Shown: positions 39,892 to 49,780 of the stretch, piece after piece
Numbering within the stretch: position 1 is the stretch's first letter
How the letters are laid out: the number at the start of each line of letters is the position of its first letter
Source: an uncultured Actinomycetes bacterium
Lineage (GTDB): Bacteria; Actinomycetota; Thermoleophilia; RBG-16-64-13
Assembly (NCBI GenBank): GCA_903873715.1
Contig: CAIQPS010000024.1
Span: 1 to 63,630 of the forward strand
Direction of reading: 5' to 3'
DNA length: 63,630 bases
Notes under the pieces: model-generated
Seen by the model: the letters and a program-made list of their open reading frames with translations, nothing else
Databases searched by the model: none
Told to the model about the DNA's origin: nothing
Translations under genes and position numbers: made by a program

Positions 39892-40645
39892 CTATTTCTT
39901 GGCCCCGCCGCCCAGGTACAGGCGCTTGACCTCGTCGTTGTCTATCAGGTCCTTGCAGTCGCCGCACAGGGCGATCCGCCCGTTCTCCAGGATGTACGCC
40001 CGGCTCGACAGCCGCAGGGCCAGGCGGGCGTTCTGCTCCACCAGCAGGATGCTGATGCCCCGCTCCCTGTTGATCTCCCGGATGATCTTTCCCACCTCGG
40101 CCACGAGGATCGGCGACAGGCCGATGCTGGGCTCGTCCATCAGGAGGATCTTCGGGTCGGCCATGAGCGCCCGGCCCACGGCCAACATCTGCTGCTGGCC
40201 GCCGGAGAGCTCGCCGCCGTTCTGGTTCTTCTTCTCCCGAAGGATGGGGAAGTGCTCGTAGACCGACTCGAGGTCCCGCTTGATGCCGGCCTTGTCCTTG
40301 CGCCGGTGGGCGCCGACCATGAGGTTGTCGAGCACCGACATCAACTGGAATATCTGCCGTCCCGCCGGCACCTGCACCACGCCGAGCTTGACCACGTCGT
40401 AGGCAGGCATCCGATCGATGCGCGTCCCGCCGAAACTTATCTGCCCGGCGGCCGACTGCTTCGACCCGGAGATGGTCCGGATGCAGGTGGTCTTGCCGGC
40501 GCCGTTGGCTCCGACGATGGAGACGATCTCGCCCTCGTTCACCTGCAACGACACCCGGCTCAGCGCGAGCGCCTTGCCGTAGTAGACCGTGAGGTCCTTG
40601 ATGTCGAGGAGCGCCCGCACGGGCGTCTTGGTGATGCCGTCCGCG

Positions 40646-40653
<8 letters not shown>
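39892..40653 (-). CDS. livF: Liv-type ABC ATPase LivF (operon 2)
   Basis: 253 residues. Walker A GANGAGKTT, signature LSGGQQQMLAVGRALM and Walker B ILLMDEPSIGLSP are complete; LLVEQNARLAL is the LivF-type H-loop region (Gln-Asn after Glu). It drives transport together with LivG and overlaps livG by 8 bases. In operon 1 the equivalent is the C-terminal domain of the triple fusion. Confidence 0.93.
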
Positions 40654-41490
<837 letters not shown>

Positions 41491-41494
<4 letters not shown>

Positions 41495-42561
41495 CGTTCA
41501 CCGCCTTCCGTGTCGAGCCCCAGAGGTTCGACCGCGTCGGGTATTGCCTCCGCCCCTCGCTTGATGGCCTGCGCCTGCCGCCACCCGCGGATCCGCCCCG
41601 GCACCTCCCACAGGCTCAGGAGCCCCTTGGGCAGGAACACGACGACGACCAGCACGAGCGCCCCGACGATGATGATGGCCCACTGCGGGTAGCCGCTGAA
41701 GGCCTCGTTGAAGAAGCTGAGGGCGGCCGCGCCCACGATCGGGCCCAGCGTGGCGAAGCCCACCCCGCCGAGCACCGCGAAGACCTGGATGTAGATGGTC
41801 TTCGGGAAGAGGTTGAACGCAGTCGGGATGATGAAGGTCTGGTAGTGGGCGTAGAAACTGCCGAGAAGCCCGGCGAGGGCGCAACCGACCACGAACGACG
41901 TGAGCCGGTAGCGGAAGACGTTCACGCCCATCGACTGGGCGAGTCGCGGGTTGAGCCCGATGGCGTTCCAGGCCCGTCCCGCCCAGGACGAGTAGAACGC
42001 GTTGATCACCAGGATTATCACCACGAAGATGATGAGACCGAGGTAGAAGAAGTCCACCTTGCTGTCGAAGACCACCTTGCCGAGAGCCCCGAAGTTCAGG
42101 GTGTCCGGCGCGGGGATGCTGCTGACGCCGTTGTAGCCGCCCATGCTCCCGATGTTGCCGACGGCCACCACGAACAGCATCCCGATGACCGTGGTCATGA
42201 TCACGAAGGTGAACCCGGCGCTGCGGATGATCACGTAGCCGGCAATGAGGGCCACAAGGGCCGTGATGACCACGGAGAGCGGCAGACAGGCCCAGAAGGA
42301 GAGGTGGGCGTGCATCGCGAGCATGGCCGAGGCATAGGCCCCGATGCCCCAGAAGGCGGCCACCGCAAGGCTGATGAGGCCGGTCCGGAGCATCATGACG
42401 AAGGTCATGGCCAGGCCGGCGTTGATCATCACCATGATGACCAGGTCGATGTAATAGGGCGACTTCACCCACGCGGGTATGAAGGCGAAGAAGATGATGA
42501 GGATGACGAAGCCTATGAGGCGCTTGCGCGCGGCGACCGCGTTGATTACCGGGTTGTTCAT
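41491..42561 (-). CDS. livM: Liv-type ABC permease LivM (operon 2)
   Basis: 356 residues, multi-helix membrane protein with the LivM landmarks [26 protein letters not shown]-type helices and [15 protein letters not shown]. The C-terminus is a soluble tail of ~35 residues. It forms the channel with LivH, three bases downstream of the livH stop. Confidence 0.92.
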
Positions 42562-42564
42562 GGC

Positions 42565-43440
42565 CTAGACACCCAGGTCCGTACGGTGGCCGAGCAGGCC
42601 GTTGGGCCGGAAGTAGATGACCAGCCCTATGAACAGGAACAGGTAGACCACGTTCATCTGGTGGACGTAGTACTGGCCGAAGCTCAGCACCTCCCCGACG
42701 ATGAACCCGCCGACGACCGCGCCGAGCAGGCTGTCCATGCCTCCCAACATGGTCATGAGGAGCACCGTGGCGATGACGTTGTTGCCCATCCCCGAGGAGA
42801 CGTTGTAGGCGGGGGCCAGGATGGCTCCGGCAAGACCGGCGAGCGCACAACCGACGCCCATGGTGAGGAGGTACACCCTGGACGGGTTGATGCCGTGCAG
42901 CGCCGCGACCTCCGAGTTGAGCGACACCGCGCGCATGGCCCGCCCGACCTTGGTGCGCTCGTACACGTAGAACAGGATGAGGGTCACCAGCACCCCGATG
43001 CCGATGAGGGCCAGCTTCTTGACCTCCATGTGCACCCCGCCGACGTCGAAGGCGCCGGGGAACACGTTGGGGATGCTCTTGGGCTGGGTGCCGAAGGCGG
43101 GAAGGACCGCCTGGGCCAGGATGAGCGAGATACCGAGCGCTCCCGTCACGGTGATGAGGAAGCGGTTGTCCATGTGCTGCATCCGTTTGAAGATCAGCAG
43201 GTAGCTCGCCAACCCCATCACCGCGGTCGCGACGATGGCGGTCACGAGCCCCACCACGTACGGCATGTGGAAGCGGCTGACGACATACCAGGCGATGTAC
43301 GCGCCCCACATGTAGAACTGGCCGTAGGCCACGAAGAAGATCTCCGTCACGCTGAGGACCAGCACGAGGCCGGCCGCCAGGATGATGTAGATGAGGCCTA
43401 TGGTCAGCCCATCGAAAGCCAGTTGGAAGAACACGGACAT
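42565..43440 (-). CDS. livH: Liv-type ABC permease LivH (operon 2)
   Basis: 291 residues. FQLAFDGLTIGLIYIILAAG at the start and MLGGMDSLLGAVVGGFIVG near the end are LivH hallmarks. About eight hydrophobic helices. It is separated from the upstream binding-protein gene by 132 bp containing a strong hairpin. Confidence 0.93.
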   Translation of the reverse strand: MSVFFQLAFDGLTIGLIYIILAAGLVLVLSVTEIFFVAYGQFYMWGAYIAWYVVSRFHMPYVVGLVTAIVATAVMGLASYLLIFKRMQHMDNRFLITVTGALGISLILAQAVLPAFGTQPKSIPNVFPGAFDVGGVHMEVKKLALIGIGVLVTLILFYVYERTKVGRAMRAVSLNSEVAALHGINPSRVYLLTMGVGCALAGLAGAILAPAYNVSSGMGNNVIATVLLMTMLGGMDSLLGAVVGGFIVGEVLSFGQYYVHQMNVVYLFLFIGLVIYFRPNGLLGHRTDLGV

Positions 43441-43496
43441 CTCAGCAGCTCCTACCGGTAACGTTCTGCGGGCCGGCCGTCCGGTCTGTGTTGGAG

Positions 43497-43532
43497 GAGG
43501 GGGACAGGGCTCCGAAGAACCCCATCCCCCTC
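43497..43532 (-). terminator. Intercistronic UUCG-capped hairpin
   Basis: Read on the minus strand, a 16-pair stem (including G-U pairs) beginning GAGGGGGATGGGG is closed by a C(TTCG)G tetraloop. It lies between the binding-protein and livH genes. There is no T-run after it, so it more likely protects the upstream mRNA or partly attenuates than fully terminates. Confidence 0.65.
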
Positions 43533-43572
43533 GTATCAGGCCTGAACGACCGTCACTACTTCGGTTCTGTCT

Positions 43573-44910
43573 CTAGCTGCTCGGAGTGGTGGCGGTGAAG
43601 ATCGCCGGGTTGAGGTAGCTCTTGCCTTCCTCCAGGGTGATGTAGTGGAGGAGGGTCGGCTGGCCGCCCACGATCTTCTTGATGCAGAACTCGGAGATGT
43701 TGTCCACGGTGCGGGAGATGCCGACGTCGTTGCGCGGGATCATCTCGCCTTTGCCGGTGGGGCCTTCGAAGGTGAGACCGGTCGCCAGGACCTCGGCGAC
43801 TTTGTCGACATCGAGGGTGCCGGCTTTCGCGAGAGCGGCACGCAGAGCCGCATAGGCGGCGGTCAGCTGGATCTCGGGGCCGTCCCACTTGCCGTACATC
43901 TCGATCCATTTGGCCTTGAACTCTTTGGCCACGTCGGTGGCAGCCGGGTCGAACTCGACCGGCCACGCGCCGGCGATGAAGCCTTCGAGGGCTTCGGCCG
44001 GGACGGCGGTCTTGAGGGTCTCGGTGGTGACCGTGGTGGTGGAGAACAGCAGGCCCTTGTAGCCGGCCTGCACGACGGCCTGGAAGGCCAGGGAGTCGGT
44101 GGCGCTGTTACCGACGGCGATGAAGGCGGACGGGTTGTCGCTCTTCACCTGGGTGCCGACGGCGCTCAGGTCGGTGGACATCGAGGGATATTTGATGGTG
44201 TTGACCTTGATGCCATAGCCTTCGAGCGTGGCTTTCACGCCCATGGCGTAGCCGATGCCCCCGGCTTCATCCGGGAAGGCCAGGTCGACGCTCTTGATGT
44301 CCGGCACGTTCTTGGCGATCCAGCCCGCCACTTCCGGGGTGGCCTGCATCATCGTGCCGCCCTGGAACGTGTACTTGTAGCTGGGGTCGAACATGGTCGG
44401 GATGGGAGTACCGGTGAGGCAGATGACCTTGTTCTTCTCGGTCTCGGCGAAGACCGCGCCGGGATACTGCGTCTCGGTGATGAGGAACTGCACCTTGTCT
44501 TCGTAGATGAGCTTGTTGACGGCCGACATGGTGGTCGCCTGGTCGTTGTTGGACTCGATGAAGTCGAACTCGACCTTGTACTTCTTGTCGCCGATCCGGA
44601 TGCCGCCGTTGGCGTTGTCGATGGCAGCCATGACGTCGACGCCGCGCTTCATGTCGTAGCCGAGGGGCCACTGGGTCCAGATGACCGCGCCGATCTTGAT
44701 GGTCTCGGTGGCGGCCGCGGCGGTGGTGTCGGTCGCCGGTGCGGCGGTGGTGTCGGTGCCGCCGGCCGCGGTGGTGTCGGTCGCCGGAGCGGCTGTCGTC
44801 GCGGTACCGCCGGCCGTGGTCGTGGTGCTTCCGCCGCCGCAGGCGGCAAGCATCAACGGGATGGCCAACAACACCAGGACGAGTACCGCCAGGACAACAG
44901 GTCTTTTCAC
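43573..44910 (-). CDS. Liv-type ABC substrate-binding lipoprotein (operon 2)
   Basis: About 445 residues. GTG 44910 is chosen because AAGGAGG lies about 10 bases upstream and the signal peptide (VVLAVLVLVLLAIPLML, lipobox LAAC, Cys24) starts there. A Thr/Ala linker with ATDTTA repeats follows, then a type I periplasmic-binding fold (ETIKIGAVIWTQWPLGYDMK). It is the first gene of operon 2 (binding protein, livH, livM, livG, livF, SnoaL-like). Ligand unknown. Confidence 0.9.
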   Translation of the reverse strand: MKRPVVLAVLVLVLLAIPLMLAACGGGSTTTTAGGTATTAAPATDTTAAGGTDTTAAPATDTTAAAATETIKIGAVIWTQWPLGYDMKRGVDVMAAIDNANGGIRIGDKKYKVEFDFIESNNDQATTMSAVNKLIYEDKVQFLITETQYPGAVFAETEKNKVICLTGTPIPTMFDPSYKYTFQGGTMMQATPEVAGWIAKNVPDIKSVDLAFPDEAGGIGYAMGVKATLEGYGIKVNTIKYPSMSTDLSAVGTQVKSDNPSAFIAVGNSATDSLAFQAVVQAGYKGLLFSTTTVTTETLKTAVPAEALEGFIAGAWPVEFDPAATDVAKEFKAKWIEMYGKWDGPEIQLTAAYAALRAALAKAGTLDVDKVAEVLATGLTFEGPTGKGEMIPRNDVGISRTVDNISEFCIKKIVGGQPTLLHYITLEEGKSYLNPAIFTATTPSS

Positions 44911-45013
44911 GATGGAGCCCCTCCTTCTTTGCCTGAAACGCCCACGATATGCGGTGCCCCGAGGCAGGGCTGCAGGCTGGCGGTGCCGCCCCCCGGCTGT
45001 CGGCCTATTTAGA

Positions 45014-45029
45014 TAGAGCGCTCGCTCTA
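45014..45029. promoter_or_regulatory. Operator palindrome of Liv operon 2
   Basis: TAGAGCG-CT-CGCTCTA, perfect 7-bp arms, of the style bound by TetR proteins, positioned about 10-25 bases after the predicted transcription start. No adjacent regulator gene is present. Confidence 0.6.
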
Positions 45030-45044
45030 CCAAACCTCTATTCC

Positions 45045-45073
45045 ATTAGACCAATTCGCCGTCCTCCTGTCAA
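45045..45073 (-). promoter_or_regulatory. Promoter of Liv operon 2
   Basis: Consensus TTGACA (45068-45073), exactly 17 bp, TCTAAT (45045-45050) on the minus strand. The transcript would begin near 45038. Confidence 0.7.
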
Positions 45074-45153
45074 TAGAATGGAGCGGGTCGGCGGGCGGCC
45101 AAGAGGGGCGACGGGAGTGCTGCGGAGCGGGCGGCCGGCGGGTCAGAGCGTGG

Positions 45154-45522
45154 TCACGAGAGACCGTCGTAGCCACACCCGATCCGTTGCGCGGTCCTCC
45201 CCAGGCTCTTGTCGAGAGTCCAAAGTCCAAGCCCCGTGATGAGCGCTGCCGCTACCAGATGGACGTCCACATATCCCAGGCCCGCACCCCACAACTCTTG
45301 GCCCTCGATCAACTGCAGGGTCTCGTCGTGGCTGGCGACAGCAGCGACCGGAAGCTGCCGGAGCAACTCCAAGATCTCTTTGCGGTTCTGCAGGTGGCCG
45401 CATGACAGTTCCCCGATGACAAAGGGGTGGGTCCACACTTCGCCCGCATCAAGCAGGTGCGCCAGATGCGCGTCGCCGTCACGGAGATGCGACACCCATA
45501 CGGATGTGTCGACCAGCGGCAC
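45154..45522 (-). CDS. vapC: VapC family PIN-domain toxin
   Basis: 122 residues, a complete PIN RNase. The four acidic active-site positions are visible: Asp in PLVDTSVW, Glu in IGELSCGH, Asp in GYVDVHL and Asp in WTLDKSL. It cleaves RNA when free of its antitoxin. The GTG start directly follows the antitoxin stop (TGAGTG), as in many vapBC pairs. Confidence 0.92.
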   Translation of the reverse strand: MPLVDTSVWVSHLRDGDAHLAHLLDAGEVWTHPFVIGELSCGHLQNRKEILELLRQLPVAAVASHDETLQLIEGQELWGAGLGYVDVHLVAAALITGLGLWTLDKSLGRTAQRIGCGYDGLS

Positions 45523-45714
45523 TCAGACGTCCCGGCGTCTCGGTATGTCCTGAAGGAGTCTCTCGGTCCCACCCAGTCTGGCTAGGCGGCGAGCGCTCTC
45601 CCTGGCGATCAGCGCTTCGAGGCCGAGCCTGACCAGGGCGGTCTTCTCCTTCACACCGGTCATGCTCGAAGCCCGCTCGAGCAATTCGTCGTCGATGTTC
45701 AACGTGGTCCTCAC
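45523..45714 (-). CDS. vapB: VapB family antitoxin
   Basis: 63 residues from GTG 45714 (AAGGCGG upstream). The N-terminus VRTTLNIDDELLERASSMTG is the ribbon-helix-helix DNA-binding part of VapB, and the C-terminal region that wraps the toxin is RLGGTERLLQDIPRR. It neutralises VapC and represses the pair through the palindrome just upstream. The longer open frame to 45843 has no support. Confidence 0.9.
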   Translation of the reverse strand: MRTTLNIDDELLERASSMTGVKEKTALVRLGLEALIARESARRLARLGGTERLLQDIPRRRDV

Positions 45715-45724
45715 CGCCACCCGC

Positions 45725-45751
45725 CTTATGCATCGTTTGCGTATGCATAAG
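45725..45751. promoter_or_regulatory. vapBC autoregulatory operator
   Basis: CTTATGCAT and ATGCATAAG, perfect 9-bp arms 9 bp apart, ten bases upstream of vapB. A further GATGCAT half-site is at ~45763. This spacing suits two ribbon-helix-helix dimers. Confidence 0.75.
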
Positions 45752-45891
45752 TATGGCTCTCTGATGCATCTCCGGTCAACAGCATCGAGTATGGTCGGCA
45801 ACCCACGGCGACGCACTGAAACCTTGGACCGAGATAGGCCCACCCGCGGAACCTCGGACTCCCCATCCGGCCGACGGGCGCAGCCCGGCCC

Positions 45892-47322
45892 TCAGAGCGA
45901 AGCCGCCCCTTCCCGAATGAGATCCCACAGGGCTTTGACGTGCCGCTCCTCGGTCTGCGACTGGCCCACACACACGCGGAGGACCAAGCGGTCGCTCAGG
46001 CGGGTGTGGCTGATGAAGGCCCGACCGGACCCGTTCACGTGATCCATGACCCGCTGGGTTGCTGCGTCACCGGCTCGGTGACTGAAGCACACCAGGTTGA
46101 GCGGCACCGGCGCCGCCAGCACGAAGTCGAGGTCGTCGCGGACCCAGTCGGCGAAGCGCTGCGCCAGGGCCACGTGGCGCCGCACGTGGAACTGGAGACC
46201 CTCCACTCCGTAGTGCCGGATCATCATCCACAGCTTCAGCGCCCGGAACCGCCTGCCCAAAGGGATCTGCCAGTCGCGGTAGTCGATGACCGCCCCGGAC
46301 TCGCTGGCCTGGTTGCGCAGGTACTCGGGCAGGATGCTGAGCGTCCGGATGAGGGGCTCCCGGTCGGCCACGAAGAAGCAGTCACAGTCGAAGTTGGTGA
46401 ACATCCACTTGTGGGGGTCGAAGCAGAAGCTGTCGGCGAGTCCGAGGCCGTCGTGGAGATGGCGGAACTCCGGGCAGACCGCTGCAGTGCCGGCCTGGGC
46501 GGCGTCCACATGCAGCCATACGCCGTGTCTGCGGCAGATCTCGCCTATCTCGCGCAGCGGGTCGACGGCGTTGGACGACGTGGTGCCGACCGTGGCGACC
46601 GCGTAACAGGGGCGCAGGCCGGCGTCCTCGTCGGCTCGGATGGCCTGCTCGAGCAGGTCGGGACGAAGGGCGTATTCGTAGTCGACATCGATGAGGCGCA
46701 GCTGGTCGCTCCCCAGCCCGGCCACCCGCACGGCCTTTTCCACCGAGGAGTGCACCTGGGTGGAGGCGTAGGCGGTGAGCGTCCCGTCGCAGCCGCGATG
46801 GTTGGCGGCATAGCCGGTGGCCCGCTCCCGTGCGGACAGCAGGGCGCAGAGCGCGGCGCTCGAGGCCGAGTCCTGGATGACGCCGCCGCCGGCCGAGCCG
46901 GAGCGGAAACCATCGGGAAGGCCGAGAAGCTGAGCGACCCAGTCCATCACCAGGGTCTCGAGCTCGGTCGCGGCCGGGCTCGCCGCCCAGAGCATCCCCT
47001 GGACGTTCATCCCTGCCGAGAGCAGCTCCCCCAGCGCCGCCGGCCCCGACGTGTTCGCCGGGAAATAGCCGAAGAAGTTCGGGGACTGCCAGTGAGTGAG
47101 CCCGGGCACGATTATCTCGTCCAGATCGCGGAGCACCGCGGAGAACGGCTCGCCCCGTTCGGGCGGCGCGGACGGCAGCTTGGCCCGGACGTCTCCCGGC
47201 GCGGCGGCCGATACAACCGGCAGCCCCTCGACCTCCTCCATGTACCTGGCCAGCCAGTCGACGGTCTCGTGGCCCCATCGCCGGAATTCGTCGGGCGTCA
47301 TGTGGTGACTGGTACTGCTCAC
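45892..47322 (-). CDS. PLP-dependent amino-acid decarboxylase (aromatic/group II)
   Basis: 476 residues, the standard length of aromatic-L-amino-acid/tyrosine decarboxylases. The PLP lysine sits in SFCFDPHKWMFTNFDCD, the PLP aspartate in LHVDAAQAG, and a substrate-side SQ/SN region is in THWQSPNFFGYFP. It releases CO2 from an amino acid to give an amine; aromatic substrates are most likely by family. The GTG start has GGAGGAA upstream. It may share a transcript with the CPBP protease gene (30-bp gap), but no functional link is evident. Confidence 0.9.
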   Translation of the reverse strand: MSSTSHHMTPDEFRRWGHETVDWLARYMEEVEGLPVVSAAAPGDVRAKLPSAPPERGEPFSAVLRDLDEIIVPGLTHWQSPNFFGYFPANTSGPAALGELLSAGMNVQGMLWAASPAATELETLVMDWVAQLLGLPDGFRSGSAGGGVIQDSASSAALCALLSARERATGYAANHRGCDGTLTAYASTQVHSSVEKAVRVAGLGSDQLRLIDVDYEYALRPDLLEQAIRADEDAGLRPCYAVATVGTTSSNAVDPLREIGEICRRHGVWLHVDAAQAGTAAVCPEFRHLHDGLGLADSFCFDPHKWMFTNFDCDCFFVADREPLIRTLSILPEYLRNQASESGAVIDYRDWQIPLGRRFRALKLWMMIRHYGVEGLQFHVRRHVALAQRFADWVRDDLDFVLAAPVPLNLVCFSHRAGDAATQRVMDHVNGSGRAFISHTRLSDRLVLRVCVGQSQTEERHVKALWDLIREGAASL

Positions 47323-47352
47323 GGTTCCTCCGTGGTTCGGGCGTGCGGCGGG

Positions 47353-48435
47353 CTAGAGGCGGGAGAGGACGATGGCCATCGCGAGTGAGTTCACCAGGAA
47401 ATGCAGGATCGTCCCGGGCCATACCGAGTCCGTCTTCTGGTAGACGAGAGCGAAGATGAAGCCCAGGGCGAACGCCGGGAGGAAGAACAGCGGGTCCAGA
47501 TGGGCGGCCGCGAAGAGCGCCGCGCTGACGAGGGCCGCCCAGGGCCACTGCATGCGGGCCCGCAGCCCGTTGAACAGGAAACCGCGGAAGAAGACCTCCT
47601 CGGCGAACGGCGCGAGCACCACCACGGCGAACACCAGGGGCCACGGGGTGGAGAGCTCGTGCATCGTGGGGGTGAGGTCTCGCTGCATCTGCAGGCCGAA
47701 CAACGACAGCAGGTACGCGTAGAAACCGTTGAAGATGTAGAACGAGACGAGCAGACCGATCCCCGCGGCCAGCCACGTGCCTCCGAACTTCCGGAAGCCG
47801 AGTTGTCTGAGGGTGGCGTGACGCCTGTGCCTGGCGAACCACCACACGGGCGTCAGGAGCACGACCTCGGCCAGACCGGAGAACACCGCAGCCCAGGCAT
47901 CACCCGCAGGCCGCACCAGGTAGAGCAGCAGATACGCCAGCCCGTACATCACCCCGCTGAGCACCACGGCCATGAGCAGGCCGAGCCAGACGTCCCGCGT
48001 GCTCCAGGGCGCGACCGAGGCAGCACGCCTGAGAAAGCCCCGCAGGCCGGCCCCCCAGGTCCGACGGAGATCGCGGTCGACCGCGCAGGGGTACCGGAGG
48101 TAGTAGACCGTGTCGGTCACCGGGCCCGAGATGGGCGCCCGGCAGTGCAGGCAGCGGGCCGGGTCCCGAAAGGACCACCGGCTGCCGTCGGGCGAGAGCG
48201 GCAGCCGTTCTTCCAACGATTGCTGCTCGGCCTGGGACAGGGCCCAAGGCTGGTGGCCGCCCGTCAGGGCGGCGTACTCGTGATCGAAGGTGCTCCAGGT
48301 GAGCGTGCACGTGCCGGTCTCGTTGTAGAGGAATCCCTGCTGGCTGTAGCCGGCGTGGTAAGGATAGGGTTGCGCGAACCAGTTCTGGTGACCGCAGCGA
48401 GGGCAGGTCACCACTATGTGCGTGGGCTCACTCAT
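47353..48435 (-). CDS. CPBP family intramembrane metalloprotease with N-terminal zinc-ribbon domain
   Basis: About 360 residues from ATG 48435. The N-terminal ~120 residues are soluble and contain CPRCGHQNWF and RCLHCRAP, so they probably bind zinc. Several membrane helices follow. The CPBP/Abi catalytic motif is AEEVFFRGFLFNGLR (EExxxR), with a second helix carrying ALFAAAHLDP (catalytic His) and a third ending HFLVNSLAM. Such proteases cleave membrane proteins or act in bacteriocin immunity. The start overlaps the upstream ASCH gene by 8 bases. Confidence 0.88.
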   Translation of the reverse strand: MSEPTHIVVTCPRCGHQNWFAQPYPYHAGYSQQGFLYNETGTCTLTWSTFDHEYAALTGGHQPWALSQAEQQSLEERLPLSPDGSRWSFRDPARCLHCRAPISGPVTDTVYYLRYPCAVDRDLRRTWGAGLRGFLRRAASVAPWSTRDVWLGLLMAVVLSGVMYGLAYLLLYLVRPAGDAWAAVFSGLAEVVLLTPVWWFARHRRHATLRQLGFRKFGGTWLAAGIGLLVSFYIFNGFYAYLLSLFGLQMQRDLTPTMHELSTPWPLVFAVVVLAPFAEEVFFRGFLFNGLRARMQWPWAALVSAALFAAAHLDPLFFLPAFALGFIFALVYQKTDSVWPGTILHFLVNSLAMAIVLSRL

Positions 48436-48889
48436 CGCGGAAGACGACCTCGAACCGTTGGCAGACCACCGGCATGTCGTCCGTGAGCACACGCCCGAGC
48501 GCGGCGAGTTCGCGCGAGAACGCGGCCCGGTGGGCCTCCCGCCAGTATTCGAGAGAGCCATCCCCTTCGCCCTCGGCGGCCGCGAACTCCGCCGTCACTT
48601 CTCCGAACGGGACCACCTCCACCACCGTGGTGCGGATCACCGCACGGGCCCGACCCTCCCAGTCGGTGATGATGTTGTGGTCGCCGGCCTGCGGCAGCGG
48701 TTCGCCCTCGGCCTCGTAGGCCCACAAGGCCCCTGCCGTGGCGCCCTTGATCCCGGCGACCACGAGCGCGGCCAGCACGTCGGCGTCCGCCTGGTTGTCG
48801 CAGAAGTGCCACGCGGGAGGCGGCGCCTCGGCGTCCGGGCCGCCGTACAGCGCCCACATGGCCTGCGGTGTCAGCCGGTCTTCCGTCAT
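48428..48889 (-). CDS. ASCH domain protein
   Basis: 153 residues. Matches the ASCH pattern: WHFCDNQADADVLAALVVAG, GIKGATAGALWAYE, GEPLPQAGDHNIITDWEG, VIRTTVVEVVPFGEV and EGEGDGSLEYWREAHRAAF. ASCH is a beta-barrel RNA- or nucleotide-binding fold; some members are amidohydrolases acting on modified nucleosides. It lies between a nucleoside phosphorylase gene (31 bp upstream) and the CPBP gene, so a nucleoside-related role is possible. Confidence 0.88.
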   Translation of the reverse strand: MTEDRLTPQAMWALYGGPDAEAPPPAWHFCDNQADADVLAALVVAGIKGATAGALWAYEAEGEPLPQAGDHNIITDWEGRARAVIRTTVVEVVPFGEVTAEFAAAEGEGDGSLEYWREAHRAAFSRELAALGRVLTDDMPVVCQRFEVVFRDE

Positions 48890-48920
48890 CGCCGGTGCGG
48901 GTCTCCGGTCATCCCGACGC

Positions 48921-49235
48921 TCATCCGTACGAACAGCAGTAATCCGCGACCGCGTCGATGATCAGCTTGAACGAGGAATCGGCCGGGACCTCGTAGCTCT
49001 CGCCCTCTTTGAAGACCTTCCATTCCGCCTGCCCGGGCAGCAGCACCCTCATCTCCCCGCCGAGCACTTCCATGACCTCGCGGGCGCCCGTCCCGAACTC
49101 GTATTCGCCGGGCATCATGATGCCGAGGGTCTTGCGGGTGCCGTCCGGGAAGAGGACGGTGCGGCTGGTGACCTTGCCATCGAAATAGACGTTCGCCTTC
49201 TTGACGATCGCGACGTTCTCGAAGTTGTCAGACAT
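48921..49235 (-). CDS. ppnP: Pyrimidine/purine nucleoside phosphorylase
   Basis: 104 residues, a single cupin domain. [40 protein letters not shown], and [16 protein letters not shown] at the C-terminus match PpnP (formerly DUF1255/YaiE), which cleaves nucleosides with phosphate. ATG 49235 gives the usual family length. Probably cotranscribed with the ASCH gene. Confidence 0.9.
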   Translation of the reverse strand: MSDNFENVAIVKKANVYFDGKVTSRTVLFPDGTRKTLGIMMPGEYEFGTGAREVMEVLGGEMRVLLPGQAEWKVFKEGESYEVPADSSFKLIIDAVADYCCSYG

Positions 49236-49378
49236 GTGTGCGGAGCTCCGTTCTGCAGTGGTGACGCGGGTGTGCCCGCCCATCGAGGAGGCGTCAGCGA
49301 TTATAGGTCAGCCCGAAGCGGTAGGGATAGGAGGCCCCGGTCCCCCGCTGATCCGGCAGACGCCGGCCATGGAGCCCG

Positions 49379-49750
49379 TCATAGACCGCCACCGGTCCTC
49401 TGCCACACCTCGAGCCGGTGCCCCTCCGGGTCGGACAGGTGGAACACCCTGGCATCCCAGGGATGCGCGGTGATGGCGGTCGGCCGCAGGTCCTTGGCCT
49501 GGGCCTCGTCCCACGCCGCCTGCAGGTCCGGCACCTCGATGGCCACGGTGACCCCCGCCCCACCGCAGCTCTTGATGGATGCCCGGCGCTCGTCGGCGAC
49601 GCTGATCCGCGAAGTGGGGCCGAGACCGAACTCCACGAACCAGTCGTTCTCCATGAGGACCGGCAGTCCCAACCCGTCTCGATAGAAGCGGACGGTCGCC
49701 TCCCAGGCGGCGCAGTAGAGGATGAGGTTGGTGGTGGCCGCATCAAGCAT
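49379..49750 (-). CDS. VOC family protein (glyoxalase/bleomycin-resistance fold)
   Basis: 123 residues: two beta-alpha-beta-beta-beta units, TNLILYCAAWEATVRFYRDG and GVTVAIEVPDLQAAWDEAQ, ending VFHLSDPEGHRLEVWQ. The metal ligands of glyoxalase I are only partly kept (Glu in LEVWQ), so activity is uncertain. Same strand as the DUF3795 gene, 30 bp after it. Confidence 0.85.
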   Translation of the reverse strand: MLDAATTNLILYCAAWEATVRFYRDGLGLPVLMENDWFVEFGLGPTSRISVADERRASIKSCGGAGVTVAIEVPDLQAAWDEAQAKDLRPTAITAHPWDARVFHLSDPEGHRLEVWQRTGGGL

Positions 49751-49780
49751 GGTCGTCCCCCCCGGATTTCGCAGCCCGGT

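Noticed and set aside
45523-45843. 106-residue version of the antitoxin
   Set aside because: It would run through the operator palindrome. The VapB fold begins at GTG 45714 with a ribosome-binding site.
46382-47845. 487-residue minus-strand open frame over the decarboxylase and CPBP genes
   Set aside because: Overlaps two genes with clear motifs in another frame and has shadow-like composition.
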